In this document: in pieces, positions 16,836 through 25,376 of the stretch
Layout: the number at the start of each line of letters is the position of its first letter
Position numbering within the stretch: the stretch's first letter is position 1
Assembly (NCBI RefSeq): GCF_020567425.1
Contig: NZ_JAJCVJ010000001.1
Coordinates: 1,240,001 to 1,304,000 of the forward strand
Length of the DNA: 64,000 nucleotides
Reading direction: 5' to 3'
Source of the DNA: Salinirubrum litoreum
GTDB taxonomy: Archaea; Halobacteriota; Halobacteria; Halobacteriales; Haloferacaceae
Notes under the pieces: model-generated
Seen by the model: only the letters and a program-made list of their open reading frames with translations
Databases searched by the model: none
Told to the model about the DNA's origin: nothing
Position numbers and translations under genes: made by a program

Positions 16836-17020
16836 CCGCTCGTCGTCGTCGACCGACCTAACCAAGTTCGCTTCGACCGACTCCACAGAGTTCTCTACGA
16901 CCGATCCAACCGACTTCATGTCGCAGACCAACTCGACCGAGTTCACGTTTCAGACGTATCCACCCGAGGTCACCCAGAAGTCTCGACAGCTTTACGCCGG
17001 CGTCGGCCGGCGGTGCACGT

Positions 17021-17692
17021 ATGGCCGAGGACCACGCTGACGGCGAGCGAACCGACTCGGGACTCCTGCCCGGTCGCTGGGTCGAGTACTACCTCGGAAA
17101 CGGGCCGAGTCTGGTCTGGCTCCTCGTCGTCAACGCCACCGCGTTCCTCGTCGGAGTGAGCTTCTACGTCCACTCCGACCCCTCGCTCCGGGAGATTCCG
17201 ACCTTCCTCTACCCGCTGTTCGGCGACTCCCCGACCGCGCTGGCGCTCGGGACGCTCTCGCTGGTCACCCTCCTGCCGACTCTCGGGTTGCCGGTGCGGG
17301 ACGCTCCACAGAACCGGGCGCTGGCGTACCTCCACACGCTGGCGTTCGTCTGGCTGGTGAAGTACGGCGTCTGGACCGTGATCGCGCTGAACCTCCGGCC
17401 CGAACTGTACATCGGCTTCTCCGCGAGCGCGCTGTGGGACTACTGGGGCATCATGCTGACCCACGCGCTGTTCCTCCTGGAGGCGGCCGTCATCCCGCAC
17501 TTCGGCCGGACGACGCGGGGCGCACTCGCCTTCGCACTGGTGCTCGCGCTGGTGAACGACGTGTACGACTACGGCTTCGGCTTCTACCCACCCCTTCGGT
17601 ACGACGCGTCGGCGACGCTCCTCCCGGCGATCACGGTCGGTCTGTCGATTCTCTCGGTCGCGCTGGCAGGTCGCGTCTTCGACCGGTTGTGA
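17021..17692 (+). CDS. DUF1405 membrane protein
   Basis: A 223-residue protein with about six membrane helices. The motif region VKYGVWTVIALNL and LWDYWGIMLTHALFLLEA, followed by ALVNDVYDYGFGFYPPL, is typical of DUF1405, a family of unknown function. The ATG at 17021 sits 29 nt after a TATA-like CTTTACGCC (16990), just outside the end of element copy A. Confidence 0.9.
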   Translation: MAEDHADGERTDSGLLPGRWVEYYLGNGPSLVWLLVVNATAFLVGVSFYVHSDPSLREIPTFLYPLFGDSPTALALGTLSLVTLLPTLGLPVRDAPQNRALAYLHTLAFVWLVKYGVWTVIALNLRPELYIGFSASALWDYWGIMLTHALFLLEAAVIPHFGRTTRGALAFALVLALVNDVYDYGFGFYPPLRYDASATLLPAITVGLSILSVALAGRVFDRL

Positions 17693-17827
17693 GGCGGTGC
17701 CGACCGACCGGACACCCGTACCGACACGGCGGTAATCGCACCTTTTCCGGACCGCGACAGTGGAACGGAGAGCGTACCGGCCGTCCCGCGCCGTTGTCGG
17801 CGACTGAACGGAACGAACGAAGCTCCG

Positions 17828-17837
17828 ACTTTATGTG
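17828..17837 (+). promoter_or_regulatory. TATA box for the secreted protein at 17861
   Basis: ACTTTATGTG is centred about 28 nt before the ATG at 17861, which supports that start over an upstream GTG at 17837. Confidence 0.5.
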
Positions 17838-17860
17838 TGGTGACGAGTAAGCGTCTCACG

Positions 17861-18790
17861 ATGAGAGTGTCTTCGGTGCTACTGGTGGTCCTCGCGGTCT
17901 GTCTCGCGGGCGTCACCGTGCCGGTCGCGGCGGTCGGCGGGTCGTCGGGTGCGTCTCCGGCGACCGCCTCGCCGATCGCACCAGCGACCGCGCAGGCCGA
18001 CGCTCCGCAGGTCGCACAACAGGAGACGCCGAACGGAACGAACGAGACGACCGACGAGGGCTCGGACGGTTCGACCGCCGGCGAGGAGTCGGCCGGCTTC
18101 GGGAGTCGAATCTCGTCGTTCATGCAGTCGAGTTCGACACAGACGAGCGGTGCAGTCGAGAGTCGCCTCTGGGAGGTCCGGGTGAACCGCACCGCCGGTG
18201 AGATCGGGACGACCGACGGCGGTGTGTCCGGTCCCGTGGTCGAGCGCCGAGTCTCGGTGCTGGAGTCCCGCCTGACGGAGGTCCGAGAGACGAGACAGCG
18301 ACTCGCCGAGGCGCGGGCCAACGGGAGCCTCTCTGCGGTCGAGTATCGGGCACGGCTCGCTCGCGTGAACGGACAGCTCTCGGCGCTCGAAAGCGCCGTG
18401 GATCGAACCCGCCCGGTCGCGGTCGACGCAGGGCTGAACGAGACACGGCTCTCCGACCTCAGCGCAGAGATCGAAGCCGAACGCGGACCGCCTGACTGGG
18501 CCGGCAACCGCTCCGCCGGAGACGAGTCGGAGGGAAACGGGAACGGGCCGCCCGAGGGTGGTGACGGTGGTCCCGGGAACGGTGCCGGGCCACCCGGAAA
18601 CGGGAACGGTGGCGACCGTGGGAACGCCGGCAACGGAAACGGGAACGACAACGCCGGCAACGGGAACGGCGACGACCGTGGGAATGCCGGAAACGGGAAC
18701 AGCGGAAACGACGGGAACGGCAACGGTGGCGATCGCGGCAACGGCGGCGGTCCCGAAAACGGACGTCTCGGTCCGACCGGGAACCGCTGA
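17861..18790 (+). CDS. secreted protein with Gly/Asn-rich tail
   Basis: A 309-residue protein that I do not recognise. It has a signal peptide (about 1-26, hydrophobic core VLLVVLAVCLAGVTVPVAAV), an Ala/Thr-rich linker, and a helical, probably coiled-coil middle (VVERRVSVLESRLTEVRETR to VNGQLSALESAVDR). The final 90 residues are repeats of GNGNGG, GDRGNAGNG and GNGNDNAGNG. The charged helical core suggests a cell-surface or periplasm-like role. The tail is coded by near-identical short DNA repeats that may vary in number between strains. No membrane anchor is seen at the C-terminus. Confidence 0.78.
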   Translation: MRVSSVLLVVLAVCLAGVTVPVAAVGGSSGASPATASPIAPATAQADAPQVAQQETPNGTNETTDEGSDGSTAGEESAGFGSRISSFMQSSSTQTSGAVESRLWEVRVNRTAGEIGTTDGGVSGPVVERRVSVLESRLTEVRETRQRLAEARANGSLSAVEYRARLARVNGQLSALESAVDRTRPVAVDAGLNETRLSDLSAEIEAERGPPDWAGNRSAGDESEGNGNGPPEGGDGGPGNGAGPPGNGNGGDRGNAGNGNGNDNAGNGNGDDRGNAGNGNSGNDGNGNGGDRGNGGGPENGRLGPTGNR

Positions 18791-18859
18791 GTCTCACGTC
18801 GACCGGCATCGTCCACGAGGTAGTCAGCCTTTTCACTGCACGTAGCGTAGAAGGGCCGT

Positions 18860-19525
18860 ATGGATTCCGCCGTCCTCCTCGATCTCCTCGGCAACGAGAA
18901 CCGGCGGCGTATCCTCCGGCTACTGTCGCACAAACCGTGTTACGTGACCGAGATCAGCGAGTATCTCGGCGTCAGTCCGAAGGCGGTCATCGACCACCTC
19001 CGGAAGCTGGAGGACGCCGGCCTGGTCGAGAGCCGCACCGACGACCAGCGCCGGAAGTACTTCCACATCTCCCGGAACCTCCGCCTCGAAGTGAACGTCT
19101 CTCCCTACGGCTTCGGCGCGAAGAGCGCCTACCCCGCGAACCCGAGTCTCGACATGACCGGCCGGTGTCCCCACCTCACGCTGGACGCCGACCTCTGTGA
19201 ACCCGACGACGGCGGCGAGGACGTGACGGAACTCGCCGACGAACTCGCCCGTCTCGAAGAGTTGGAGAACGAACTCTCACTCGCCAAGCGGTGGGTCCAC
19301 GGCCGGATGACCGACGTGCTCGACCGACTGAACGAGAAGGTCGGCGCGGAGGCCGACAGCCGGTTCTACGCCGACGTCCTCGCGGCCATCGCTCGCGGCA
19401 AGCGCACCCCACGCGAGATCGACGGCGACGTGGACGCACCGCCGGAGGCCATCGAGTCGGCACTCGGGACGCTCGCCGACCGTGGACTGGTCGTCGAGCG
19501 AAACGGTCGCTGGCGACTGCGCTGA
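18860..19525 (+). CDS. ArsR-type winged-helix regulator
   Basis: A 221-residue transcription regulator. The N-terminal winged helix (about 1-75) reads LLDLLGNENRRRILRLLSHKPCYVTEISEYL followed by the recognition segment SPKAVIDHLRKLEDAGLVESR. A helical domain with a Glu-rich stretch (about 115-155) follows. A second helix-turn-helix-like segment (about 160-220) ends in LADRGLVVERNGRWRLR. The target is unknown. It is expressed away from the minus-strand membrane gene to its right (convergent). Confidence 0.9.
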   Translation: MDSAVLLDLLGNENRRRILRLLSHKPCYVTEISEYLGVSPKAVIDHLRKLEDAGLVESRTDDQRRKYFHISRNLRLEVNVSPYGFGAKSAYPANPSLDMTGRCPHLTLDADLCEPDDGGEDVTELADELARLEELENELSLAKRWVHGRMTDVLDRLNEKVGAEADSRFYADVLAAIARGKRTPREIDGDVDAPPEAIESALGTLADRGLVVERNGRWRLR

Positions 19526-19542
19526 CGGACGGCCGGGCCGCC

Positions 19543-20109
19543 TCAGGGAATCTCGCGGGTCAGACCGCTCCGGAGATCACGGCCGAAGTAGACGCCGATC
19601 AGCGCCGCGACCGCACCGATGCCCGCGCCGACGGCCGCGAACTGCAGGCCGACGTCGCTGACGAAGGTGAACAGCACCGCGTTGGCGACGAACGCGAGGC
19701 CGGCGGCGGTCGCGCCACCCAGCGCACCTTCGAGGTATCTGCGGCGCTTCGCACCGAGTCCGAGGACGAAGCCCGCGAGAAAGACCCCGAGGAAGCCGAG
19801 GAACTGTCCGACGAGCGGGAGTTGGCCGAGGATGGGTACCGACTGGCCGAGCGCGAGCCCAGCGACCGAGAGCAGGAGTGCCGCGAGGAACGCACGCGGG
19901 GAGAAGACGCGACCGAGTCTGGTGCGGAGCCCCTCCGAGTCGGCGGCACCGTCCGACCCGGTCGTCGCCTCGGAGTCGCCCGTCGCGGTGGTGTCGCCGG
20001 TCGACTCGGTCTCGGCGGCCGTCTCGCCGAGGGAGGTGTCGGCGAACACGTCGGTCTCGAGGGCGGCGAGGTCGTCGTCGGCCGACGACTGTTCGTCACT
20101 GCGTTGCAT
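19543..20109 (-). CDS. haloarchaeal membrane protein
   Basis: A 188-residue protein with an acidic Thr/Ser-rich N-terminal half (about 1-62) and four predicted membrane helices after residue 70. Gly-rich helices such as GALGGATAAGLAFVANAV and AAVGAGIGAVAALIGVYFG resemble DUF456-like proteins, but I cannot confirm the family. The ATG at 20109 (MQRSDEQSS) is chosen because the upstream extension is basic and runs into the repeat region. Confidence 0.78.
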   Translation of the reverse strand: MQRSDEQSSADDDLAALETDVFADTSLGETAAETESTGDTTATGDSEATTGSDGAADSEGLRTRLGRVFSPRAFLAALLLSVAGLALGQSVPILGQLPLVGQFLGFLGVFLAGFVLGLGAKRRRYLEGALGGATAAGLAFVANAVLFTFVSDVGLQFAAVGAGIGAVAALIGVYFGRDLRSGLTREIP

Positions 20110-20160
20110 ACGCCGGGGTACGATGCCCCGAGGCTTGGGTGTTGTGCCGGCCGTGGGGCG

Positions 20161-20227
20161 ACGACTCACAGACCGACGCCAGTCCTCGTGTCGTCGACAG
20201 CGCGCGGGCGGTCGGCCTGTGAGTCGT
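20161..20227. repeat. long inverted repeat between divergent genes
   Basis: ACGACTCACAG (20161-20171) is complementary to CTGTGAGTCGT (20217-20227), and the pairing continues inward through CCGAC/GTCGG. It gives an imperfect stem of about 20 bp with a loop of about 25 nt. It lies upstream of both divergent genes and next to element copy G. Confidence 0.6.
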
Positions 20228-20365
20228 CACTCGGCGGGTTCTGGCGCGGCCGAGGTTCGATGCGACTCGGGGTCAGCGCAGGTCCGGTGCGTCCAGTTCC
20301 GATGCGTGGTTTCGGGTCTTCCCGGTTCTTGTTCCGGTCCTCCTGATCTTCGGCGCGCGCGAACA

Positions 20366-20740
20366 GTCGTCCTCGTGAGCTTGCGAACAGGGCGAGACCG
20401 AGGGTCTCGCTGGCAGTCGGCGCGGCGCGCCGACGACAGACCGGGACCTTCGGTCCCGCCGGCAACCGGCGCGAAGCGCCGGTGACGAGGGTCAGCGAGA
20501 GCGTGTCTCTCGCCGGACGTGCGAAGGAAGGTCGCGTGCGGTGCGGAACGCGACCCGAGGCTGGGGAGGGACCGAGGAGCGGTGCCGGTGCTGTTGCAGT
20601 GCGGTCGTGGTGGTGCTGCGGTGGCTGGTAGGCTGCCGGTGCGGTCGTGGTGCCGGTGCTGCTGCGGTGGCTGGTAGGCTGCCGGTGCTGTTGCGGTGGC
20701 CGGTGTGGTCGCAGCCGAGAACTCTGCCACACGTACCACC
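20366..20740 (-). repeat. dispersed hairpin element, copy G (reverse)
   Basis: Read on the minus strand, this has a GAC/CGC-rich tract (20740-20581). That tract includes a 27-nt unit present twice, at 20615-20641 and 20661-20687. Next comes the conserved-flank hairpin, with stem GGTCGCGT (20530-20537) / ACGCGACC (20548-20555) around the conserved loop GCGGTGCGGA. Then follows a chain of hairpins (20366-20520) closely related to the second half of the chain in copy A, including the constant linker TTGCGAACAG. The clamp arms are missing. It fills most of the gap between 20110 and 20844. Confidence 0.75.
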
Positions 20741-20844
20741 ACGGTTCGGTCGGCCCGTGCTCGATCCGTCGCCACCCGAGCCACGCTTCCACCGGAGACA
20801 CCCGACACCGTGCGATTGATAGCCACGACGGCACACCCCCCGCT

Positions 20845-21909
20845 ATGGACGACAGCCCACGGGAGTTCCTCTACGAGTTGCTCGACACGCCAAGCCCCTC
20901 CGGGTTCGAGACGCCCGGTCAGCGCGTCTGGGTCGAGTACGTCCGCGCGTTCGCCGACGAGGTCCGGACCGACGACTACGGCAACGCGGTCGCGGTCCAC
21001 CACGGCGCGGAGGACGCCCCCGAGATCGCATTCGCGGGCCACGCCGACGAGATCGGCTTCATCGTCCGGCGGATCACCGACGACGGCTTCCTCCGGATCG
21101 GCCCGATCGGCGGCTCCGACCGGACCGTCTCGAAGGGGCAACACGTCACGGTCCACGCCGAGAGTGGTCCGGTCTCGGGCGTCGTCGGCCAGACCGCGAT
21201 CCACATCCGCCGGGAGGCGGACGACGAGTACGACGACCTGAAAGAGCAGTTCGTGGACGTGGGCGCGACCGACCGCGCCGAGGCCGAGTCGCTCGTCGAG
21301 GTCGGCGACCCGATCACCTTCTCGACGACCACCGAGTCGCTCCACGGCGACCGCATCGCTGGCCGGGGCATCGACAACCGCGTGGGCACCTGGGCCGCCG
21401 CCGAGGGACTCCGACAGACCGTCGAGTCCGACGCCGACGCGACCGTCTACGCGGTCAGCACCGTTCAGGAGGAGGTCGGTCTGCAGGGCGCGCAGATGGT
21501 CGGCTTCGATCTCGCGCCGGACGCAGTCGTCGCGGTGGACGTGACCCACGCGACCGACTCACCACAGTTGAAAGAGTGGGAACGTGGCGCGGTCCAGCTG
21601 GGCGCGGGACCGGTGATCGGTCGCGGGAGCGCGAACCACCCGACGGTCGTCCGGGTGGCCCGCGAGGCGGCGAGCGAGGCCGGTATCGACGTGCAGTTGC
21701 AGGCCGCCGGGGTGCGAACCGGCACCGACGCCGACGCGTTCTTCACTGCGCGGGGCGGCATCCCGTCGCTGAACGTCGGCGTTCCGAACCGGTACATGCA
21801 CACGCCGGTCGAGGTCGTCGACACGGGTGACCTGGACGCGGTGGCCGACCTCCTGGGGGCGGTCGCCCGCGCGGCCGGGGACGTGGAGACGTTCGGCGTC
21901 GACCTGTAG
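20845..21909 (+). CDS. M42-family metallopeptidase (TET-type aminopeptidase)
   Basis: A 354-residue M42 peptidase. Metal ligands and catalytic residues are visible in AFAGHADEIGF, GRGIDNRVGTW, TVQEEVGLQGA, AVDVTHATD and the C-terminal RYMHTPVEVV. Family members form large tetrahedral aminopeptidase complexes that trim peptides in the cytoplasm. The ATG at 20845 (MDDSPREFLYELL) begins the acidic coding region; the open frame upstream runs through element copy G and is not coding. Confidence 0.95.
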   Translation: MDDSPREFLYELLDTPSPSGFETPGQRVWVEYVRAFADEVRTDDYGNAVAVHHGAEDAPEIAFAGHADEIGFIVRRITDDGFLRIGPIGGSDRTVSKGQHVTVHAESGPVSGVVGQTAIHIRREADDEYDDLKEQFVDVGATDRAEAESLVEVGDPITFSTTTESLHGDRIAGRGIDNRVGTWAAAEGLRQTVESDADATVYAVSTVQEEVGLQGAQMVGFDLAPDAVVAVDVTHATDSPQLKEWERGAVQLGAGPVIGRGSANHPTVVRVAREAASEAGIDVQLQAAGVRTGTDADAFFTARGGIPSLNVGVPNRYMHTPVEVVDTGDLDAVADLLGAVARAAGDVETFGVDL

Positions 21910-21995
21910 CCGGCGGAGTCGGGGGCCGGGACCGCCTCGTGACGGTCGGCGTGTATCGCGCTCCGACGACTCGCCGTATCGGGCGGTATCTCAAA

Positions 21996-22004
21996 CTTTT
22001 ACTA
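21996..22004 (+). promoter_or_regulatory. TATA box of the sugar-acid dehydratase gene
   Basis: CTTTTACTA lies about 26 nt before the ATG at 22026. Confidence 0.55.
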
Positions 22005-22025
22005 CCAGCCGAAGAACGATCGGGT

Positions 22026-23264
22026 ATGGGAGTCGACTACTCGGACCTTCACGATCCGAACGCGGAGTACACGATGCGGGAACTCTCCGCCGAGACGATG
22101 GGTGTCACACGCGAGCGCGGCGGCGGGCGCGACGTCGAGATCACCGACGTCCAGACGACGATGGTCGACGGGAACTTCCCGTGGACCCTCGTGCGCGTCT
22201 ACACCGACGCGGGCGTCGTCGGCACCGGCGAGGCCTACTGGGGCGCGGGCGTCCCGGAACTCATCCAGCGCATGAAGCCGATGATTATCGGCGAGAACCC
22301 GCTGGACATCGACCGCCTCTACGAACACCTCATCCAGAAGATGTCCGGCGAGGGCACCGTCGAGGGCGTGACGGTCACCGCCATCTCCGGCATCGAGGTC
22401 GCACTGCACGACCTCGCGGGCAAGATTCTGAACGTCCCCGCCTACCAGTTGCTCGGCGGGAAGTACCGCGACGAGATGCGGGTCTACTGTGACTGCCACA
22501 CCGAGGAGGAGGCCGACCCCGAGGCCTGCGCCGACGAGGCAGAACGCGTCGTCGAGGACCTGGGGTACGACGCCCTGAAGTTCGACCTCGACGTCCCGAG
22601 CGGCCTGGAGAAGGATCGCGCGAACCGCCACCTCCGACCGGGCGAGATCCGCCACAAAGCCGAGATCGTCGAGAAGGTCACCGAGCGCGTGAAGGACCGC
22701 GCCGACGTCTCCTTCGACTGCCACTGGACGTTCTCGGGCGGTTCGGCAAAACGGCTCGCGGACGCCATCGAGGACTACGACGTCTGGTGGCTCGAGGACC
22801 CCGTGCCGCCGGAGAACCTCGAGGTGCAGGAAGAGGTCACGAAGTCCACGACGACGCCCATCTGCGTGGGCGAGAACCGCTACCGCGTGACCGAGGAGCG
22901 TCGCCTGATCGAGAACCAGGCGGTCGACATGATCGCGCCGGACCTGCCGAAGGTCGGCGGGATGCGCGAGACCCGGAAGATCGCGGACGTGGCGAACCAG
23001 TACTACGTCCCGGTCGCCATGCACAACGTCGCCTCGCCGGTCGCCACGATGGCCGCCGTCCACGTCGGCGCGGCCATCCCGAACTCGCTGGCGGTCGAGT
23101 ACCACAGCTACGAACTCGGCTGGTGGGACGACCTCGTCGAGGAGACGATGATCGAGGACGGCTACATCACGGTGCCCGAGAAGCCGGGACTGGGTGTCAC
23201 GCTGGACATGGACGTCATCGAGGAGCACATGGTCGACGGCGAGACGCTGTTCGACGAAGCGTAA
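22026..23264 (+). CDS. enolase-superfamily sugar-acid dehydratase
   Basis: A 412-residue mandelate racemase/muconate lactonizing enzyme homologue. Metal ligands are seen in DVSFDCHWTF, WWLEDPVPPE and ICVGENRY, with the catalytic-type His in VAMHNVASPVATMA and Lys in YDALKFDLDVP. In haloarchaea such proteins include xylonate and gluconate dehydratases of the oxidative pentose and semi-phosphorylative Entner-Doudoroff pathways, and this one resembles xylonate dehydratase in length. No sugar-pathway neighbour is present, so the substrate is a guess. The start fits the TATA box. Confidence 0.85.
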   Translation: MGVDYSDLHDPNAEYTMRELSAETMGVTRERGGGRDVEITDVQTTMVDGNFPWTLVRVYTDAGVVGTGEAYWGAGVPELIQRMKPMIIGENPLDIDRLYEHLIQKMSGEGTVEGVTVTAISGIEVALHDLAGKILNVPAYQLLGGKYRDEMRVYCDCHTEEEADPEACADEAERVVEDLGYDALKFDLDVPSGLEKDRANRHLRPGEIRHKAEIVEKVTERVKDRADVSFDCHWTFSGGSAKRLADAIEDYDVWWLEDPVPPENLEVQEEVTKSTTTPICVGENRYRVTEERRLIENQAVDMIAPDLPKVGGMRETRKIADVANQYYVPVAMHNVASPVATMAAVHVGAAIPNSLAVEYHSYELGWWDDLVEETMIEDGYITVPEKPGLGVTLDMDVIEEHMVDGETLFDEA

Positions 23265-23277
23265 GCGAAGGCGAGCC

Positions 23278-23345
23278 AGCGAATCCCCGATTCGCTCTGT
23301 TCGACTGAGCGAAGCGAACTCAAACTCGAAACTCTCCGAGTTTCG
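23278..23345 (+). terminator. two perfect hairpins after the dehydratase gene
   Basis: AGCGAAT-CCCCG-ATTCGCT (23278-23296) and CGAAACTC-TCC-GAGTTTCG (23327-23345) are perfect hairpins within 82 nt of the stop. They are not followed by long T runs, so they are more likely RNA 3'-end stabilisers or processing signals than classical terminators. Confidence 0.45.
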
Positions 23346-23423
23346 GTGTTCAACGAGGCGTAAGGGGATTCTCGTCCGCTCCGAGGACACAAGACACTTT
23401 GTTCGGACACGATTCGAGTCGGT

Positions 23424-24203
23424 GTGACAAACCGCCGAAAGGCCCTCGCCCTGCTGTTCGTCGGTCTCCTCCTCGTTTCGCTGCCGGTCGTCGTCCCGGC
23501 GGTCGTAGACGTTCACCCCGAACCGGAGTACCCCGGCGTCGTGAGTGCCGACGTCGTCGATCCGACCGACCCGGACGATCAGCGGACGGTGATCCGCAGC
23601 AACGGGGAGGGGATCGTGCTGGACGTGTCCGACCTCCGGAACGAGCGAGAGTCTCGCCCGATTCCGGTAGACGCCCCGAACGAGACGACCGAGACCCTCC
23701 GGAACGCGACGGTCCGAAACGTGACCACCAACGACGAGACCGTGGCGGGCGACCTCCGGCGGATCGACACGGAGTACGAGTTCTACACGGGCGGTGACGA
23801 ACGCCGGTGGTATCGACTCACCGTCACCGAGACAGAGAACGGAACCGCCGTCTTCGGGCGTGCGGTGGACGGGGAGGACGTCACCCGACACGTCATCGAC
23901 GAGCGAACCGTTCCGGCGAGTTCGCTGACCGCCGCCGAGCGTCGAACGCTTGATCGCGTGATCGACGGCGGTGACGGGTCCTACGACGGCTACCGGCCCG
24001 ACGCCGACGACCCGCTGCTCGACGACGTTCCTGCGCTCGTCGAACGCGACGGGACGGTCTACTGGGTTCGCACGACGGTCCACATCGACGACTTCGGTCC
24101 GTCACCGGCGCAACTCGTCCTGTTACTCGCCGGCGGCGTCGGTGTCGTCCTGCTGCTGGCGTCGGTCGCAGTGGCGGTCACCGATCTCCGTGCAGATCGG
24201 TAG
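23424..24203 (+). CDS. membrane-anchored extracytoplasmic protein
   Basis: A 259-residue protein that I do not recognise. Residues about 7-27 form a signal anchor (ALALLFVGLLLVSLPVVVPAVV), and an outside domain of about 195 residues is rich in Asn/Thr sites (NETTETLRNATVRNVTTND). A C-terminal helix (about 222-252, LVLLLAGGVGVVLLLASVAVAV) ends in a short basic tail. The Asn-x-Thr sites could be glycosylated. It starts at the GTG at 23424; no ATG fits. Confidence 0.8.
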   Translation: MTNRRKALALLFVGLLLVSLPVVVPAVVDVHPEPEYPGVVSADVVDPTDPDDQRTVIRSNGEGIVLDVSDLRNERESRPIPVDAPNETTETLRNATVRNVTTNDETVAGDLRRIDTEYEFYTGGDERRWYRLTVTETENGTAVFGRAVDGEDVTRHVIDERTVPASSLTAAERRTLDRVIDGGDGSYDGYRPDADDPLLDDVPALVERDGTVYWVRTTVHIDDFGPSPAQLVLLLAGGVGVVLLLASVAVAVTDLRADR

Positions 24204-24251
24204 CGGCTGGTGTCTCTCCCCTCGTTCGACGGACTCCCACGGTCCCGACAC

Positions 24252-24301
24252 GCTTATACCGATGTACGGATTTGTACATCGTAAGACGAACTCGTACATC
24301 G
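24252..24301 (+). promoter_or_regulatory. trp promoter with palindromic operator-like sites
   Basis: A TATA box GCTTATACC (24252-24260) is followed at once by CGATGTAC (24260-24267), its inverted copy GTACATCG (24274-24281) and a third direct copy GTACATCG (24294-24301), ending 10 nt before the trpD ATG. The sites cover the TATA box edge and the expected transcription start, so a bound protein would block initiation. The core TGTACA recalls the TRP box of Methanothermobacter TrpY, but that similarity is short and may be chance. Confidence 0.65.
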
Positions 24302-24311
24302 GTGACTCACA

Positions 24312-25376
24312 ATGCAGGACTACATCGAACGCGTGACCGAGGGACAGGACCTGACACTCGACGAGGCGCGCGACGCCGCGCGCCTGATCTTCGAGGAGGC
24401 GACCGAGGCGCAGATCGGCGCGCTCCTCACGGCACTCCGGGCGAAAGGCGAGACCGAGACCGAGATCGCCGGTTTCGCACAGGGGATGCGCGACGCGGCG
24501 CTGACCATCGACCCACAGCGCGACCCACTCGTGGACACCTGCGGCACCGGCGGCGACGACTACGACACGATCAACGTCTCCACGACCTCCGCCATCGTCG
24601 CCGGCGGGGCAGGGGTCGCGGTCGCCAAGCACGGCAACTACTCCGTCTCCTCCTCCTCCGGCAGTGCCGACGTGTTGGACGTGGCCGGCGTGAAGGTCGA
24701 CGCCGAACCACCGGCCGTCGAAGCGGGGATCGAGCGCGACGGGATCGGCTTCATGCTCGCGCCCGTCTTCCACCCGGCGATGAAGGCCGTCATCGGTCCG
24801 CGAAAGGAACTCGGGATGCGGACCATCTTCAACGTGCTCGGACCGCTGACGAACCCCGCCGGGGCCGACGCGCAGGTGCTCGGCGTCTACGATCCCGACC
24901 TCGTGCCGGTGATCGCTCGCGCGCTCTCACACATGCCGGTCGAGCACGCGCTCGTCGTCCACGGCTCCGGGATGGACGAGATCGCCATCCACGACGAGAC
25001 GGCCGTCGCCGAGATCCACGGTGGAGAAATCACCGAGTACACCCTGACGCCGGCCGACATCGGAATCGACCGCGCACCCATCGAGGCGGTCACGGGCGGG
25101 ACACCCCAGGCGAACGCGGACGACCTCGTCGGCATCGTCGAGGGCGACGTGACAGGCCCGAAACGCGACATCATCCTCGCCAACGCCGGCGCGGCCGTCT
25201 ACGTGGCGGGCCTCGCAGACAGCATCGAGGAGGGTGTGACGGTCGCAGCGCAGGCAATCAACTCCGGCGACGCCGCGGAGAAACTCGACGCCCTGCGGGA
25301 CGGGAGTCGGCTCGGCGGGGACGCGGTCGACGCGCCGGCGGATGCTCCGGAGGCGGTGGAGGCCGACGAGTCGTGA
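24312..25376 (+). CDS. trpD: anthranilate phosphoribosyltransferase
   Basis: A 354-residue enzyme joining anthranilate to PRPP in tryptophan synthesis. DTCGTGGDDYDTINVST, the following AKHGNYSVSSSSGSADVLD and KELGMRTIFNVLGPLTNPA are the PRPP and anthranilate motifs. An acidic Ala/Glu-rich tail of about 25 residues extends the usual end. It is the first gene of trpDFEG; its stop overlaps trpF as GTGA. Confidence 0.97.
   Translation: MQDYIERVTEGQDLTLDEARDAARLIFEEATEAQIGALLTALRAKGETETEIAGFAQGMRDAALTIDPQRDPLVDTCGTGGDDYDTINVSTTSAIVAGGAGVAVAKHGNYSVSSSSGSADVLDVAGVKVDAEPPAVEAGIERDGIGFMLAPVFHPAMKAVIGPRKELGMRTIFNVLGPLTNPAGADAQVLGVYDPDLVPVIARALSHMPVEHALVVHGSGMDEIAIHDETAVAEIHGGEITEYTLTPADIGIDRAPIEAVTGGTPQANADDLVGIVEGDVTGPKRDIILANAGAAVYVAGLADSIEEGVTVAAQAINSGDAAEKLDALRDGSRLGGDAVDAPADAPEAVEADES

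Larger units (their letters stand above)
15943..16980 (+). repeat. dispersed hairpin element, copy A (full, expanded)
   Basis: This fills most of the 1.17 kb gap between purF and the DUF1405 gene. In order it holds a GAC/CGC-rich tract (15943-16127) with the boundary palindrome in CCGCTACGATTGCTAGCGC, then the conserved CCTCCCCAGCCTCG flank and hairpin (16128-16180). A unique stretch with a TATA-like sequence follows. The clamp arms are at 16505-16525 and 16815-16835 and enclose about ten hairpins. The tail of degenerate TTCGACCGA repeats runs from 16836 to 16980. An open frame crosses part of it but has no consistent start and is not counted as a gene. Confidence 0.8.

Noticed and set aside
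15943-16980. Insertion sequence or transposon
   Set aside because: No transposase-like frame and no target-site duplication could be seen, and the inverted arms differ in sequence between copies, unlike terminal inverted repeats.
20448-20458. UUCG tetraloop in the copy G hairpin CGGGACC-TTC-GGTCCCG
   Set aside because: With all seven base pairs formed the loop is only three nucleotides, so the classical C(UUCG)G loop is not present.
22002-24083. 693-codon minus-strand open frame
   Set aside because: It covers two plus-strand genes, one with clear enolase-superfamily motifs. Its own product shows no recognisable domain.
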